Source: Roseiarcus sp963761435
Lineage (GTDB): Bacteria > Pseudomonadota > Alphaproteobacteria > Rhizobiales > Beijerinckiaceae
Reading direction: 5' to 3'
Assembly: GCA_963761435.1 (NCBI GenBank)
Contig: CAVXHJ010000028.1
Coordinates: forward strand, 92,191 to 156,190
Length of the DNA: 64,000 bases
Shown here: positions 46,839-59,675 of the stretch, piece by piece
How the letters are laid out: every line of letters starts with the position of its first letter
How positions within the stretch are numbered: position 1 is the first letter of the stretch
The notes under the pieces: generated by a model
The model's database searches: none
Seen by the model: only the letters and a program-made list of their open reading frames with translations
What the model was told of the DNA's origin: nothing
Program-made: the position numbers and the translations under genes

Positions 46839-47976
46839 ATGGCGTCCAGAATGGTCTTGCTGACCGGTTGTCTCCTCGCGTTCAGTCCCGTCTCGGCAGC
46901 CGAGCCGGTTCGCATAGGCGTCACCACGATCCTCAGCGGACAATACGCCGACCGCGGGCAAAGCGAGCAATATGGCGTCGAGCTCGCGCTTGAGCGCGCC
47001 AATGAGGCCGGCGGGGTTCTGGGGAGGCCGGTCGAGGCCTTTTACGGCGACAACGCCGCGGATCCCGCAACGGGAATCGCCGCCACGAAAAGACTGATCG
47101 AAGAACAGCATGTCCCCGTACTCATTGGCGCGCTCGCGACCCCGGTCACCCATGCGATCATGCCGATCGTCGCAGAGGCGAAAGTGCCTCTCGTCATCGA
47201 CATTTCCGCAGGCCAGGACTTCGTCGACGCTTCCGGAGTCGGCGGCAATGACTACGCCTTCAAGACGATCCCGTCCGACCGCGACATCGCCGTCGCCCTC
47301 ATGGGCTGGCTCAAGAAGCAGGGCGTCCACAGCGTCGCGATCGTCAGCGATGACAACCCGTTCAACCGCGTAAACGCGGAAAGCATGGAGAAGGCCGCAA
47401 CCGGAGCGGACATCAAGGTTCTCACCAATGAGACGATCGCCAAGGACACGAAGGACCTTGCTCCATTGCTCGGGCAGTTCAAGGCTCTTGGCCCCGACCG
47501 GATCGTGACATTGCTGAGCGCTTCGACCGCGCCCTTCTTTCGCGCCTATGAGCAGTCGGGCTGGAACGTCCCCGTCACCGGCCGCATCGATTTTCTCGCC
47601 GCCGCCGCCGCGGTGTCTCCGCAATTTCTCAGTTCCGGCGGCCTGGACGACGCCGCGAGCATCACGGTCTTCAACCCCTTGATCGAAACGCCCGGCTGTG
47701 CAGGACTTCATTCAGGCCTACCGCGCGAAATATGGGATCACGCCGACCCAGCGCTCATTCTTCGCCTACGAAGCGGCCAATCTCGTCCTCGACGCAATCC
47801 GTCGTGCGAATTCGGACAAGCCCGAGGATATTCAGCGCGCGCTCAAATCCACGACGATGCCGTCCCTGCTCGGCGGAACCTATGCGATGGACGACCACAA
47901 TCATCCCCACATCCCGATGCAGATTGTGGGCGTGCGGGGCGGAAAGACGAGCGTGATCGCGCAGGTCGGCGGCTGA
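46839..47976 (+). pseudogene. Branched-chain amino acid-type ABC substrate-binding protein, one frameshift
   Basis: Periplasmic LivJ-like binding protein. Starts at ATG 46839 after GAGGAAG, with a signal peptide ending SAAEP and the motifs IGVTTILSGQYADRGQ and VLIGALATPVTHAI. At 47696-47698 one extra T shifts the frame. The C-terminal lobe continues as VQDFIQAYRAKYGITPTQRS to a stop at 47976. About 378 residues in total, normal for the family. No permease or ATPase genes adjoin, so it is an orphan binding protein. Sequence error or fresh pseudogene. Confidence 0.8.
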
Positions 47977-48007
47977 CAGCAAGCGCTACGGTTCTGACCT
48001 TGCCCCG

Positions 48008-48541
48008 CTACCGCTTCACCGGCCTCGCCGCCAGGGGCGCGAACGGCGAATCGGGAGGCGCCTGTTCGGCCGGCGCGACGAACTCCACTCCAGGCTTCCG
48101 CGGATAGGGGTCGAGTCCGAGGGCGAAGAATTCCGCCGCGAGCGCACCGAGGTCGATCCTGCCGTCGATGACCGGATCGGCGTCGTCCCCGTCGGCCAGC
48201 GAAACGGTGAGCGTTTCACCCCCCGCGCGGCGGCCCGAATCGTCCTCCGCCTCAGGCGCGAACCGCACGTCGACGGCCTCATCGACGGTCGCGGGGAACG
48301 GCTCGAGCGATAGCACGCAGATCTGGGTGAGCTCGCCGTGGACCGCGCCGGTGACGCGCGCGCCCCCGCGTCCTGCGGGCTCGACGCGCAGCGTCGCCGT
48401 CAGGGCTGCGATAGCTGGAAGTTTGTAGAGCGAGGCGAGCGCCTTCCTCTCGGCGGGGCTCGCCTCGATGGTCAGTGTTTGCCCGTCGCGCGGAAGAGCG
48501 TCGATCCGCACCAGGCGGCTCAATGGCCCGGCCTCAGTCAT
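48008..48541 (-). CDS. YceD/DUF177 protein
   Basis: 177 residues. DUF177 proteins are linked to 23S rRNA and ribosomal protein L32 handling. The conserved core is GGARVTGAVHGELTQICVLS followed by LEPFPATVDEAVDVRFAPEAE. The start overlaps the chaperone gene's end by eight bases. In alphaproteobacteria it normally lies directly before plsX; here about 2 kb of + strand genes intervene. Confidence 0.88.
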   Translation of the reverse strand: MTEAGPLSRLVRIDALPRDGQTLTIEASPAERKALASLYKLPAIAALTATLRVEPAGRGGARVTGAVHGELTQICVLSLEPFPATVDEAVDVRFAPEAEDDSGRRAGGETLTVSLADGDDADPVIDGRIDLGALAAEFFALGLDPYPRKPGVEFVAPAEQAPPDSPFAPLAARPVKR

Positions 48542-49097
48542 GGCTGCCTCCACCCGTGATCGAGCCCGCCGGGAAACGGAATCGGCCGGTCGCGAACGTT
48601 TCAAATGGAATCGCCGCGAGCGCGGCGTCAAGCGAGGCGACATGGAGGGCAAGCCCGCCTGCGCCAGGCGCGGCCTCGGCGCCCGCTGCGCCATAGACGT
48701 TTCGCGCCAGCGCCGCCGCGAGACCCGCGGCCGAGCCTTCATCGAGGGCGGCGGCGTAAGCGGCGTTGCGGCCGTAGAACGCCGCGCCCATCGCCTTCAG
48801 GCGCTTCGACACGGCGATATCCGAGTGCCCCATCTCGCGCAGCGTGTCGTCGAAATGGAGGAAGACGCTGTTGACAAGCTCCTGCGCCATCGCGTCCGCG
48901 ACGCCGCCCAGCGCCGCGAGCCGGCGCAGGACCAGTCCCGCGTGCAGCGTCAGAAGCTCGAATCGGCCATCCATCCGGTCGGGCGCGTGAAGCGTTTCGT
49001 AGAGTTCAGGGCGGCGGGCGGCGGCCACGATCTCGCCAAGAATCTGCTCGATGACAGCTCTGCTGGCGCGCCGCGCGCGCCACCGGGCGAAGATCAT
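48534..49097 (-). CDS. Ubiquinol-cytochrome c chaperone family protein (CBP3-like)
   Basis: 187 residues with the family pattern RPELYETLHAPDRMDGRFE, LLTLHAGLVLRRL and FLHFDDTLREMGHSDIAV. Homologues assist assembly of respiratory complex III. Its position divergent from bamE and coupled to yceD is the conserved alphaproteobacterial order. Confidence 0.9.
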   Translation of the reverse strand: MIFARWRARRASRAVIEQILGEIVAAARRPELYETLHAPDRMDGRFELLTLHAGLVLRRLAALGGVADAMAQELVNSVFLHFDDTLREMGHSDIAVSKRLKAMGAAFYGRNAAYAAALDEGSAAGLAAALARNVYGAAGAEAAPGAGGLALHVASLDAALAAIPFETFATGRFRFPAGSITGGGSHD

Positions 49098-49224
49098 GCC
49101 TATCCCTTCGGGCGGGCGCCAAGCTCAGGGTTTCACGCTGGCGGCTTGCTTTGGCAAGGCGCCATGAGTTAGGCATCCGAGCCCGGTCTGGCAAGCCGAA
49201 AGGCTGGTCGAAAAGAGAGGCTGA

Positions 49225-49680
49225 ATGCAAATGCCGCCCAACGTCTATCGTTGTGCAATGCTCGGATTGGCCGTTTGCGCCGCGCTCACGCTCAGCGGCT
49301 GCCTCGGCTATGACGGCGATTTCGATCGCGGCTATCAGGTCGACGAAGACACGCTGTCGCAGGTCAAGGTCGGCGCGACCACCAAGCCCGAAGCCCTCGC
49401 CCTGCTCGGCACCCCCTCGACGACCTCGACCGTCGGCGGCGACGCCTGGTACTACATCGGCCAGAAAATGAAGCACACGCTTCAGTTCATGCCGGTCCAG
49501 ATGGCCGACCAGCGTGTGCTGGCGGTCTATTTCACGAAGGACGGCAAGGTCGACCGGATCGCCAATTACGGCATGCAGGACGGCAAGGTGTTCGACTTCG
49601 TGAGCCGCACCACCCCGACCGGCGGCCAGGAGCCCGACTTCCTGAAGAACATGATGGGCGGCCTGTTCAGGTTCAGCTGA
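49225..49680 (+). CDS. bamE: Outer membrane assembly lipoprotein BamE
   Basis: 151 residues. Signal peptide with a lipobox (LTLSGC, Cys about residue 27). The SmpA/OmlA domain follows: VDEDTLSQVKVGATTKPEAL, LGTPSTTSTVGGDAWYYIG, and VLAVYFTKDGKVDRIANYG. Part of the BAM complex that inserts beta-barrel proteins. Divergent from the chaperone-yceD pair. Confidence 0.92.
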   Translation: MQMPPNVYRCAMLGLAVCAALTLSGCLGYDGDFDRGYQVDEDTLSQVKVGATTKPEALALLGTPSTTSTVGGDAWYYIGQKMKHTLQFMPVQMADQRVLAVYFTKDGKVDRIANYGMQDGKVFDFVSRTTPTGGQEPDFLKNMMGGLFRFS

Positions 49681-49743
49681 GGCCGGGCGGCGCTCGGCAG
49701 CAACGCCAAGTCCTCAAGCGCAAGCTGAAACGACCGAATCTCT

Positions 49744-49773
49744 TTGACAGGGAACCGTACAGTGCTGTACGGT
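49744..49773 (+). promoter_or_regulatory. Promoter and operator of the toxin-antitoxin pair
   Basis: A TTGACA -35 box (49744-49749) followed by the perfect inverted repeat ACCGTACAG-TG-CTGTACGGT (49754-49773), eight bases before the antitoxin ATG. The -10 (TGTACG-like) would lie inside the palindrome, so antitoxin binding would block transcription. Confidence 0.7.
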
Positions 49774-49781
49774 CTGCCGTC

Positions 49782-50027
49782 ATGATCCGAAAGGGCGCGG
49801 AGGAAGCGCGCAATCAGCTTCCCCATTTGCTTGAAGCGGCGGAGCGCGGCCAGTCCACCGTCATTACGAAGCGTGGCCGCCCCGTCGCGGCGCTCGTGCC
49901 GATCAACGACTATCTCGCGGCGGTTCCGCAGAAGCCGCTGCAGCCCCTGGCTGGGTCCGGCCGCGGACTATGGGGCAGGAATAGCGCCCGAACAATTCGC
50001 AAACTGCGCGACGAATGGAGCCCCTAG
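49782..50027 (+). CDS. Phd/YefM-type antitoxin
   Basis: 81 residues. N-terminal DNA-binding part (RKGAEEARNQLPHLLEAAE, TVITKRGRPVAALVPINDY) is typical of Phd/YefM antitoxins; the disordered C-terminus (ARTIRKLRDEWSP) would wrap the toxin. It overlaps the toxin gene by 13 bases. A perfect palindrome precedes it. Confidence 0.85.
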   Translation: MIRKGAEEARNQLPHLLEAAERGQSTVITKRGRPVAALVPINDYLAAVPQKPLQPLAGSGRGLWGRNSARTIRKLRDEWSP

Positions 50028-50440
50028 CGTTCGGCGATCTGACCGAAGGAGCGCTGCTCCTCATTGATTCAGCGCCAATCATTTACGTGCTCGAGGATCA
50101 TCCAAAGCTCGCTTCGCGATTCGGACCGCTTTTTGATGCCCATGCCGCCGGCCGTTTGCGCTTCGCCGTCACGACGATCACGATCGCCGAGGTGTTGACG
50201 GGTCCGCTCAGCGCGGGCGATGACGCCCTCGCGCAACGCTATCACGCCGTTTTCGAATCCTGGAGGACGGTCGCACTCGACGTCGGCATCGCCGAGAGCG
50301 CCGCGAGGCTTCGGGCGTCACTGCGGCTAAAACTGGCCGACGCGGTTCAGGCGGCAAGCGCTCTCGCGATCAACGCCGCGGCGCTCGTCACCCACGACCG
50401 CGATTTCTCGCGCGTGCGGTCGCTGCGCGTGGTGTCTTGA
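50015..50440 (+). CDS. PIN-domain (VapC-like) toxin
   Basis: 141 residues. PIN nuclease acidic residues: LLIDSAPIIYVLE (first Asp), TITIAEVLTGPL (Glu), LKLADAVQAASAL (Asp), and ALVTHDRDFSR (Asp). Expected to cleave RNA unless neutralised by the overlapping antitoxin. Type II toxin-antitoxin call is firm; RNA target unknown. Confidence 0.85.
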   Translation: MEPLAFGDLTEGALLLIDSAPIIYVLEDHPKLASRFGPLFDAHAAGRLRFAVTTITIAEVLTGPLSAGDDALAQRYHAVFESWRTVALDVGIAESAARLRASLRLKLADAVQAASALAINAAALVTHDRDFSRVRSLRVVS

Positions 50441-50485
50441 GTTCAGAAACGCGCTGAAACAATCCTTGGCGATGCGCGTCGCTCG

Positions 50486-50905
50486 TCACCATTCTGGAGC
50501 CTTTTTGTAGGGCCCGGGCTTCCACTCAAACGGTTCATTGCTCCGAAAGAAGTCAACGAGTTCCGATAGCTTTGCGTCCGCGCCAAGCAAAAGGGCGGTT
50601 TGATGTGTACGTTGATCGACCTTTTCGATCATACCCGCTCGGTTCATCATCGACAGGACCCAGGCATGTTCATTGACGAACCTGTCGCTTGGGTTATCGG
50701 TCCACTTGCCTGTTGATGGGTTAAACTTCAGCTTGCGCTTCTGACAGATCTTGGCGCGGATCCCGCGGACGTTTGTTTGGCCGTCCCGCAGGGCGTCGAA
50801 CGTCTCTACAGCCATGACCGACTTCTGCAATTCAAACTCCCCGATTTCCCAGGTGATCTCTCGGAAGTTTTCAGGGGTCGGGGCACAGTCGGATTGCTGG
50901 CTCAT
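50486..50905 (-). CDS. Uncharacterised protein, possible Mrr-N-like winged helix
   Basis: 139 residues. Not firmly recognised. The middle (AVETFDALRDGQTNVRGIRA, HAWVLSMMNRAGMIEKVD) resembles the N-terminal winged helix of Mrr-type restriction proteins, but there is no nuclease domain. Lower GC and A/T-rich start region than neighbours. It lies next to the toxin-antitoxin pair and convergent with it, so it may belong to the same small accessory insertion. Confidence 0.6.
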   Translation of the reverse strand: MSQQSDCAPTPENFREITWEIGEFELQKSVMAVETFDALRDGQTNVRGIRAKICQKRKLKFNPSTGKWTDNPSDRFVNEHAWVLSMMNRAGMIEKVDQRTHQTALLLGADAKLSELVDFFRSNEPFEWKPGPYKKAPEW

Positions 50906-50949
50906 TTTTTAGCCTAGACTAGGATCGCCGCCGGCTAGAAATCAACCTC

Positions 50950-53063
<2,114 letters not shown>

Positions 53064-53079
<16 letters not shown>

Positions 53080-56000
53080 GGTGCAAAGCCCCGTTGGTGG
53101 GCCGCGGGTGGTCTCCCGCGGCTCGTTTCTGGGCGCCTCTTGCCAGAAACGGGGCCTTGCCGCAACGCAGCGGCCGAAGTTTCGGACCGGCCGCGGCGAA
53201 GAGACGGGCAAAAGGCTCGATTTCGGCCGTGCCGCCTGAGGCGCGCCGGTCGAAGCCTAATCTGACGCTCGTCGCGGCCCCAAACCACATCGCCGATACG
53301 CAGCGACTGAACCATGAGTTCCCCCTTCGCCTCGAACAGGCCGGCGCCCACGCTGATCCGGCCGCTCTCCTGCTCGATGCCGAGGAGCGCATAGGCCGCC
53401 GACAGCATCCGCGCGGCCGACCCGGTATACCAGGACCAGCCCCCTCGCCCGCCGTGGCCCCAGCCTTCGTAGATGTCTGCCGGCTGCTGGATTGGAATAA
53501 GGCCGTAAACGGCGAGGCTCTCAGGATCGGTTTTCTTCATCGGCGAGATTTTTTCGAATATCTCGAAGGCGCGGGCGCCGAGGCGAGCGGCCGCTTCGCC
53601 GTCCCCCCTGGCGCGGGCGGCGAGGGCGAGGCGCATGAAACCGTCGACGATCCAGGTCGCGCCGTGGCTATATTGGGCGCCGTTCTCACGCACGCCGGGC
53701 GGATAGTCGGCGATCCGGCCCGGATAGGGCTGCGAATGCTCGTAGAACGGGGTGTCGAGCAGCAGCACCCGGTTCGGCCGCTCGATCCCCTTGAGGCCGC
53801 CCTCGATCGCGGCGAGCGCGCGCAACTCGTCGCAAGCGCCGGAATAGGCGGCCCAGCCGGTCGTCATGGCGTTGCGCACGTCGACCTCGCGTCCGTCGTC
53901 GGCGAAGTCGAGCAGGTAATGGTCGCCGCGCCAGCCGGCGTCGAGCGCCTTTCGCTGCCCGGCGAGCGCCGCCTCGCAGCGGGCGGCGAATGTCTCGTCC
54001 CCTTTCAGGCGCGCGAGCGGAATAAATCCGTCGAGCACGTTGAAGAGGAAGAAGCCCATCCAGACGCTGGTCCCGATCTCCTTGCGGCCGAGCGCATCGA
54101 TGCCGTCGTTCCAGTCGCCGGCGCGCAGGAGCGGCAGGCCGTTCGCGCCGAGATGATCGAGGGTGAGGCCGATCGCAAGGCGCGCATGCTCGTACACGGT
54201 CGCGGTCTCGCGCGAGGCGCGCGGCACGACGATCCAGGTGTCCTCGTGCGCCGGAACCGCTTCGCCTTCAAGGAACGGCGTCGTCTCGTCGAGCACGGTC
54301 CGATCGCCGGTTTGACGCACGTAGCGGGCGAGAACGTAGGGCAGCCAGAGGTGCGGGTCGCTGGCTTTGGTCCGCTGGCCGAGACCCGTCCCGCCGCCGG
54401 GCGCGCGATGCCACCACTTGAGAACGTCGCCCTCGCGAAACTGCTGGCTTGCGTGCAGCACGATCTGCGCCCGGGTCAATCTGGGCTCGATGAGGGCAAG
54501 CGGCAGCACGTCCTGCAGCTGGTCGCGATAGCCGGTCGCGCCGCCGAGCTGGTTCGGGCCCAGGCGGCCGAAGAGCCGCGACGCGTAGAGCTGGTAGGGC
54601 AGCCAGGTGTTGACCAGCCGGTCGAAGTCCGGCCGGTTGGTTCGCACCTCGACCCGGCCGAGGCGCTCGGCCCACGAGGCGCGGGTCGCCGCAAGCGCGC
54701 TTTCGGCCTCGGCGACGCCGACGCGCGCGGCGGCGGCGAGCGCGTCCTCCCGGCTCGGCGCCTGGCCGAAGCCGATGGCGATCTTGACTTCGCCGCCAGG
54801 CGGCAGCGTGAGCTCGCCGCAGAAGGCGGCGACCCGCCGTCCGTCGTCGGGGACGGAACCGTCGCTGGCGCCGGTCTCGACCATCGCCGGCGACAGGATG
54901 TTGCGCCCCGGGCCGCCGAAGAACCGGGCGCGGATGGTCTCGGTCGCCGGCCCGAGCAAGGTCGTCGCGGCGAAGGCGAAGCCGCGCTCGAAATCGTTGT
55001 TGGGATTCTGGAACAGGAGCGTCGAGCCGACGGTCTCGTCACGGATCCTGTCGACGCTCGCATTCGGGCTGTCCTCGAGGGCGAGATCGAAGAAAGGCGC
55101 AACACGAAGGCGCTTCGGAGTCGCGCCGCGATTGCGCAAGGTCAAGAGGCGCATGTCGCCGGGATAGTCCGGCGGCACAAAGACGGCGTAGTCCATGGTC
55201 AGATCGCCGCGCGCGGCGGCGAACGTCGCGACGCCCGGCTCGTATGTCGCCTCGTGGATCCCGTCCTCGCGCTGAAACGGCGCGAAGCCGACCGCGCCGG
55301 TCTCGCCCGTGTCGAGGTCGTGCAAGTAGACGATCTGCCCCGGCTGCACGACGGTGACGCTGTCAAAACGGAAGGCGGAGAGCCCGTTCTGACGGGCATT
55401 GCCGAAGGCGGAGAAAATCTCGCCGTCGTTGGAGACCATCGTCGCCATGCCGAGCTCGTTCGCCATCACATGCGCCCAGGGACGCGGCGTTCGGTGGGTG
55501 AGGCTGAGACGCTTGCCGTCGGCCGAGAACGCGAACGGCCAGCGTGAGTGCAAGGCCGGAGACGGCTCGACAGCGCGCGTTTCGTAAAGGCGCGTTCGCA
55601 ACTCCGGCTCGGGCAGCGGGGCCAAGCCGAGGCGCCGCGCGATCAGTTCGCTCGCCCAGACCGCGTTGTCGGAGCGGCCGACGATGAACTCCGCCTCCGC
55701 CACGGCGCCGGCGGCGAGCGTCGCTCCAAGCGTGAAGCTCGCGGCCGGATCGAAGGTCCAGACCTTGCCTTCGTCGTCGAGCTTGCGCCAGCGCCACGGC
55801 TCGCAGCCGGTTGGCTTGAGGAGCGAGCCTTCGCCAATGAAGCGGATGCGCAAATCTTCGTAGCCCAGGAGCGCGGTCCCCGACCCCGGCTTGACGGCGA
55901 AGAACGAGGTTTCGCCGCGGTCGGCGCGCGCCGACCGCAGGAGCCGGTTGCGGGCCAGAATGGCGTTGAGCGGGCGCACGAACATGGTCTCGACATGCAT

Positions 56001-58709
56001 GCCCGCGAAATCGAGATCTTTCGCGTAAGCCCCGGGCTCGGCGCCTGCGACCTCACAGAAGCTCGTCAGGCGGAGCTGTCTCGTCCGGTCGGACCGGTTC
56101 ACGAGCCGGACGCGCCAGCCGATGACCGCGCCTTCGGAATCGGGCGCGACCTCCATCCGCGCCTCGACGCCGTTCAGCGCATGGACGATCGCGAGGCGAT
56201 TGAAGCCCGGCTCCTCGATGCGGTAGTCGCCCGCGCGCCGCGCCGGCTCGAAGCCGATCGACCACGGCGGCTCGCCGTCCTCGCTCAGATAGAAGAAATG
56301 GCCGCGCGCCTGCAACGGATCGAGCGGGCGGCGAAAGAGATCGATCGATCCGCCGCCGCGTTCGGCGCCCATGACAAAGGCCGCGCCGCGTCCGTCGCGC
56401 TGGATCTCGACGCCGACCGCGCCGTTGTTGAAGACGAAGCGGTCGGGGCGCCGCGCGAGTTCAAGCGGCGCGCCCTTGAGCCACGGGGCCGCGGGTCCCG
56501 TTTTGGCCCGCTCCTTCACCACCGCCGCGACGCCCGCCGCGGCCATGGCGGCGATCGCCGCGCCATAGGCGAAGCCGAGCGTCCTGACCGCATCCGGCAT
56601 CGGGGCGCCGCCATGCGACAGCGTCTCGGCCCCCGTCCAGGCCTTGTCCCATTCCGCCCCGCGCGGGATGTAGAACGGGATGAGCAGCGGCGCCCAGGTG
56701 CCGAAACGGCGGATGCCGTCGGGAATGGCGCGGGTGCGTCCGTTGTGGCCGACGAACCGCGCCGCCGCCTCGTCGGCGCGGTCGCCGCCGAGAAACGACA
56801 GGTTGACGAGGGTCGCGACCCTAAGCCCCATATGGTCGAACCAGATGAGGATGCGAAGCCAGTCATAGGCGAGCAGGCCGAGAAAGAGGGTGAGACTGAA
56901 CTGGCGGAAGGCGGCGGGGCTCCGGCTCGCGTCGGTCGCGATGGCCACGCCGGACCGGATCGCGCCGTCCTGGTTGTACCAGGTCGGGTCCGGGGACTGG
57001 CGCAGGAACGAGTTGATGATCGGCGCCATCCACAGCCCCCAGCGCAACACCCGCACGCCCTGCTCGACCAGGCCCTCGACCCCGCTTGGGCTCACCAGCG
57101 TCTTGATCGGCCTCAAGCTTCTTTGCAGAGCCGCGTCGAGCAGCACGTAATTGATGGAGAAGAGCGGGGCGGCGAGCGACCAGTTGATGACGCCGGCCAC
57201 CAATTCCGCCCAGAACAGCCTGACCCCGCCCGCGACCTCGCCGAGGTTGATCATCCCGTATTTGTTGAAGATCGGATAGGTCGTGAAGTCGCCGAGCCGG
57301 CGCCCGTCGAGGCGGTAGTTGACGTCGGCGTAGGCCCAGAACTTGGCGATCACCACCTGAAGCTGGGCGGCGTCGAAATACCACCCGAGCGCGCCGGCGA
57401 CGAGGCCGCCAAGGAGGAGGCCCAGCGCGTAGAGCCGCCAGCTCTGCAGCTTCTTCCGTTCGCCCCTCGAGACGCTAAAGGCGTCGAAAGCGAGATCGAC
57501 GCCGCCGTAGCAGAGAGCGCCGACCGCCGCCATTGCGAGAAAGCGAGTCGCGCCGTCGTAAGCGGCCAGGCCCGCGTCGTAGGCGAGCGCCAGGCCGAGA
57601 CCGGCGACGATTCCCCGCGCGGGTCCGCGCGGATTGCGGTAGGCGGCTCTCAGCCGGCCGAAGAACGGCGGCGTGCCGTCGGCGCTGCCCATGATCGTCT
57701 TCGCCAACGGAAAGGCGAGCGCCCCGCCGACCGGGCCGATCAGGAGCGCGGCGCGGTCGAGGATCGTCGCCGCGCCGGGGGCGCGCAACACGAGGGCCGC
57801 GACGAGGATGAAGGCCATGAACAGCGCGCCGTAGATCGCGCCCTTGACGAAGCCGGTGCGCCAATGCTCCCAGGCCGCCTCGAAGCGCGGCGGGCGCCCG
57901 CCGAGCCAATCGAGCGCAATGCCGGTCAGGAGGTAGACGATCGCCCATAGGCCCGCCTGCGCGAGCGCGGCGCAGAGGCTCGAGAAAAAAATCGCCAGGA
58001 ACGGCTGAGCCGCCATCTGCGCCGCATTGGCGATGAGGGGGGTCAGGGCGGCGACGGATCCGCTCAGGGCAAAAAGCCCGTGGGTCCGCGCCGAGCGCGG
58101 GAACTGGTTGACGCTGACCAGGCTGAGCAGCGTCACCATCGCCTCGCCGATGAACCACAGGACAAGCGCGCGCCCGATCGCGACCTGGGCCGGAAACGGA
58201 AGGTTCGCGTGCGCGGTGACGATCGCGCCAAGCTCGGCCATGTGCCAATCGGCGCCGACCGTCAGAAGCAGATTGAACAGGAAGGGAACCGCAATCAGGC
58301 CTATGGCTTCGATGAGCCGCAATCCGCGATAGCCGGCGATGGCGGCCATGATCGAACCGCCGGAATAGACGATGAGCGCAATCGTCGCGCCGGCCGCGTT
58401 GAACCGCCATACGTCAGCCCAGGGTCCCGGCAACAGCCAGAATCCGAGCGAATCGTTGCGCTGGAAGGCGAAGATCGCGAACGCCGCTGCGTCAATCGCG
58501 ATCAGCGCGGCGGAATACGGGCGCTCGGCCCTCGCCCAGCGCAGGAGGGCGAGCCCAGCGGCGCCGGCTAGAGCGGCGACAAGCGGCTGGCGGACCCAGA
58601 CCGCCGCGTAAAATCCGACCGCGAGCAGCGCGACGCCGGCCGCCGCGATCGAAATCGGGGCGGCGGGGCGGCGCGCAAGCGATTGCGCGAAAGGGGAAGT
58701 CATCTCCAT
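53064..58709 (-). CDS. Giant membrane GH94/GH36-type glycoside hydrolase-like protein
   Basis: 1881 residues. About twelve hydrophobic segments lie within residues 1-760, then a large GH94-like region: a beta-sandwich (about 800-1300), and an alpha-barrel with GATGYRDQLQDVLPLALIEP, AGDWNDGIDALGRKEIGTS (catalytic Asp of the phosphorylase family) and ENGAQYSHGATWIVDGFM. Related modules occur in cyclic beta-1,2-glucan synthases (NdvB), but no GT84 domain is seen, and the protein is about 1000 residues shorter. The final about 85 residues are Arg-rich and unlike the family, and overlap the hppA start by 16 bases; a frameshift near 53250 with an earlier real stop is possible. Role in periplasmic glucan processing is inferred. 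Confidence 0.8.
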
Positions 58710-58895
58710 GCCTTGCGCGCTCCCCGCTCCCCGCCTTGGGCCTATTCCTTCGCGAATTGCTCACTGAGTCGCAAGCGGGCGTCAAAGTCGCTTGCCGGCC
58801 GCCCCATAGCCGCCCAATATGGCGTCTATGCGCCTCTTTGCGGTTCAGGATTTGGCCCGGCGCCTTCGCGCGGCGCGCGCGTCAGGACGAAGCTC

Positions 58896-59132
58896 ATGAT
58901 TGTCGGACGACGCTTGGCTTGCGCCCTCGCAGCCGCCCTCCTGGCCGCAGCCGCCGGGCAGGCGGCCGAACTGCCCGCCCAGAACAAGAAACCGACCAAG
59001 GCCGAGCCGGCCAAGACTTGCGATGTCGCCGGCAATCCGGGCGTCCTGGCGGCGAACGGCGTCTGCGTGCGGCTCAGCGGCTACATCTCGTCGCAATTCA
59101 GCGGCGGGAACCTGAACGGGCAGTACAAATAG
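58896..59132 (+). CDS. Small exported protein resembling a porin N-terminus
   Basis: 78 residues from ATG 58896 with AGGA upstream. Signal peptide (about 1-22, ending GQAAELP), a Lys/Pro linker, then KTCDVAGNPGVLAANGVCVR followed by LSGYISSQFSGG, which mirrors the start of Hyphomicrobiales Porin_2 proteins. The barrel is absent: the stop follows at GGNLNGQYK. Either a truncated porin or one of the short porin-leader proteins of this group. Confidence 0.6.
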   Translation: MIVGRRLACALAAALLAAAAGQAAELPAQNKKPTKAEPAKTCDVAGNPGVLAANGVCVRLSGYISSQFSGGNLNGQYK

Positions 59133-59170
59133 GCTCGCCGCGGCGGCGCCTTTGGGTCTAAACGGGGCCC

Positions 59171-59635
59171 ATGAGCAGAAAACCCCAGCGCGCCTTCGCC
59201 CATCTCGGACGCCCGTCGCAGATTCCTGCGGCGCCCGACGTCAAGACGCTCGACAGAGCGCCCAATCCCCAGGCCGACACCGACTATATCGCCCGCTTCA
59301 CCGCCCCCGAGTTCACCTCGATCTGCCCGGTGACGGGGCAGCCCGACTTCGCCCATCTCGTCATCGACTATGCGCCAGACGCATGGCTCATCGAATCGAA
59401 GTCGCTCAAGCTCTATCTCTGGAGCTTCCGCAATCACGGCGCCTTCCATGAGGATTGCACCGTGCGCGTCGGCAAGGATCTGGTCAGCGTCATCAAGCCG
59501 CGCTGGCTCCGGATCGGCGGCTACTGGTTCCCGCGCGGCGGCATGCCGATCGACGTGTTCTGGCAAACCGGCCGGCTGCCCAAGGGCGTCTGGCTTCCCG
59601 ACCAGGGCGTCGCGCCCTATCGCGGGCGCGGCTGA
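59171..59635 (+). CDS. queF: NADPH-dependent preQ0 reductase
   Basis: 154 residues, the short (type I) QueF. Reduces preQ0 to preQ1 for queuosine. The catalytic Cys is in FTSICPVTGQPDFAHL with Asp seven residues on, and the QueF signature is ESKSLKLYLWSFRNHGAFHE. AACGGGGCCC precedes ATG; no other queuosine gene adjoins. Confidence 0.95.
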   Translation: MSRKPQRAFAHLGRPSQIPAAPDVKTLDRAPNPQADTDYIARFTAPEFTSICPVTGQPDFAHLVIDYAPDAWLIESKSLKLYLWSFRNHGAFHEDCTVRVGKDLVSVIKPRWLRIGGYWFPRGGMPIDVFWQTGRLPKGVWLPDQGVAPYRGRG

Positions 59636-59675
59636 GTCGCTCACAGCCAGCCCCGCGACAGGGGCGCTGTCCCGA

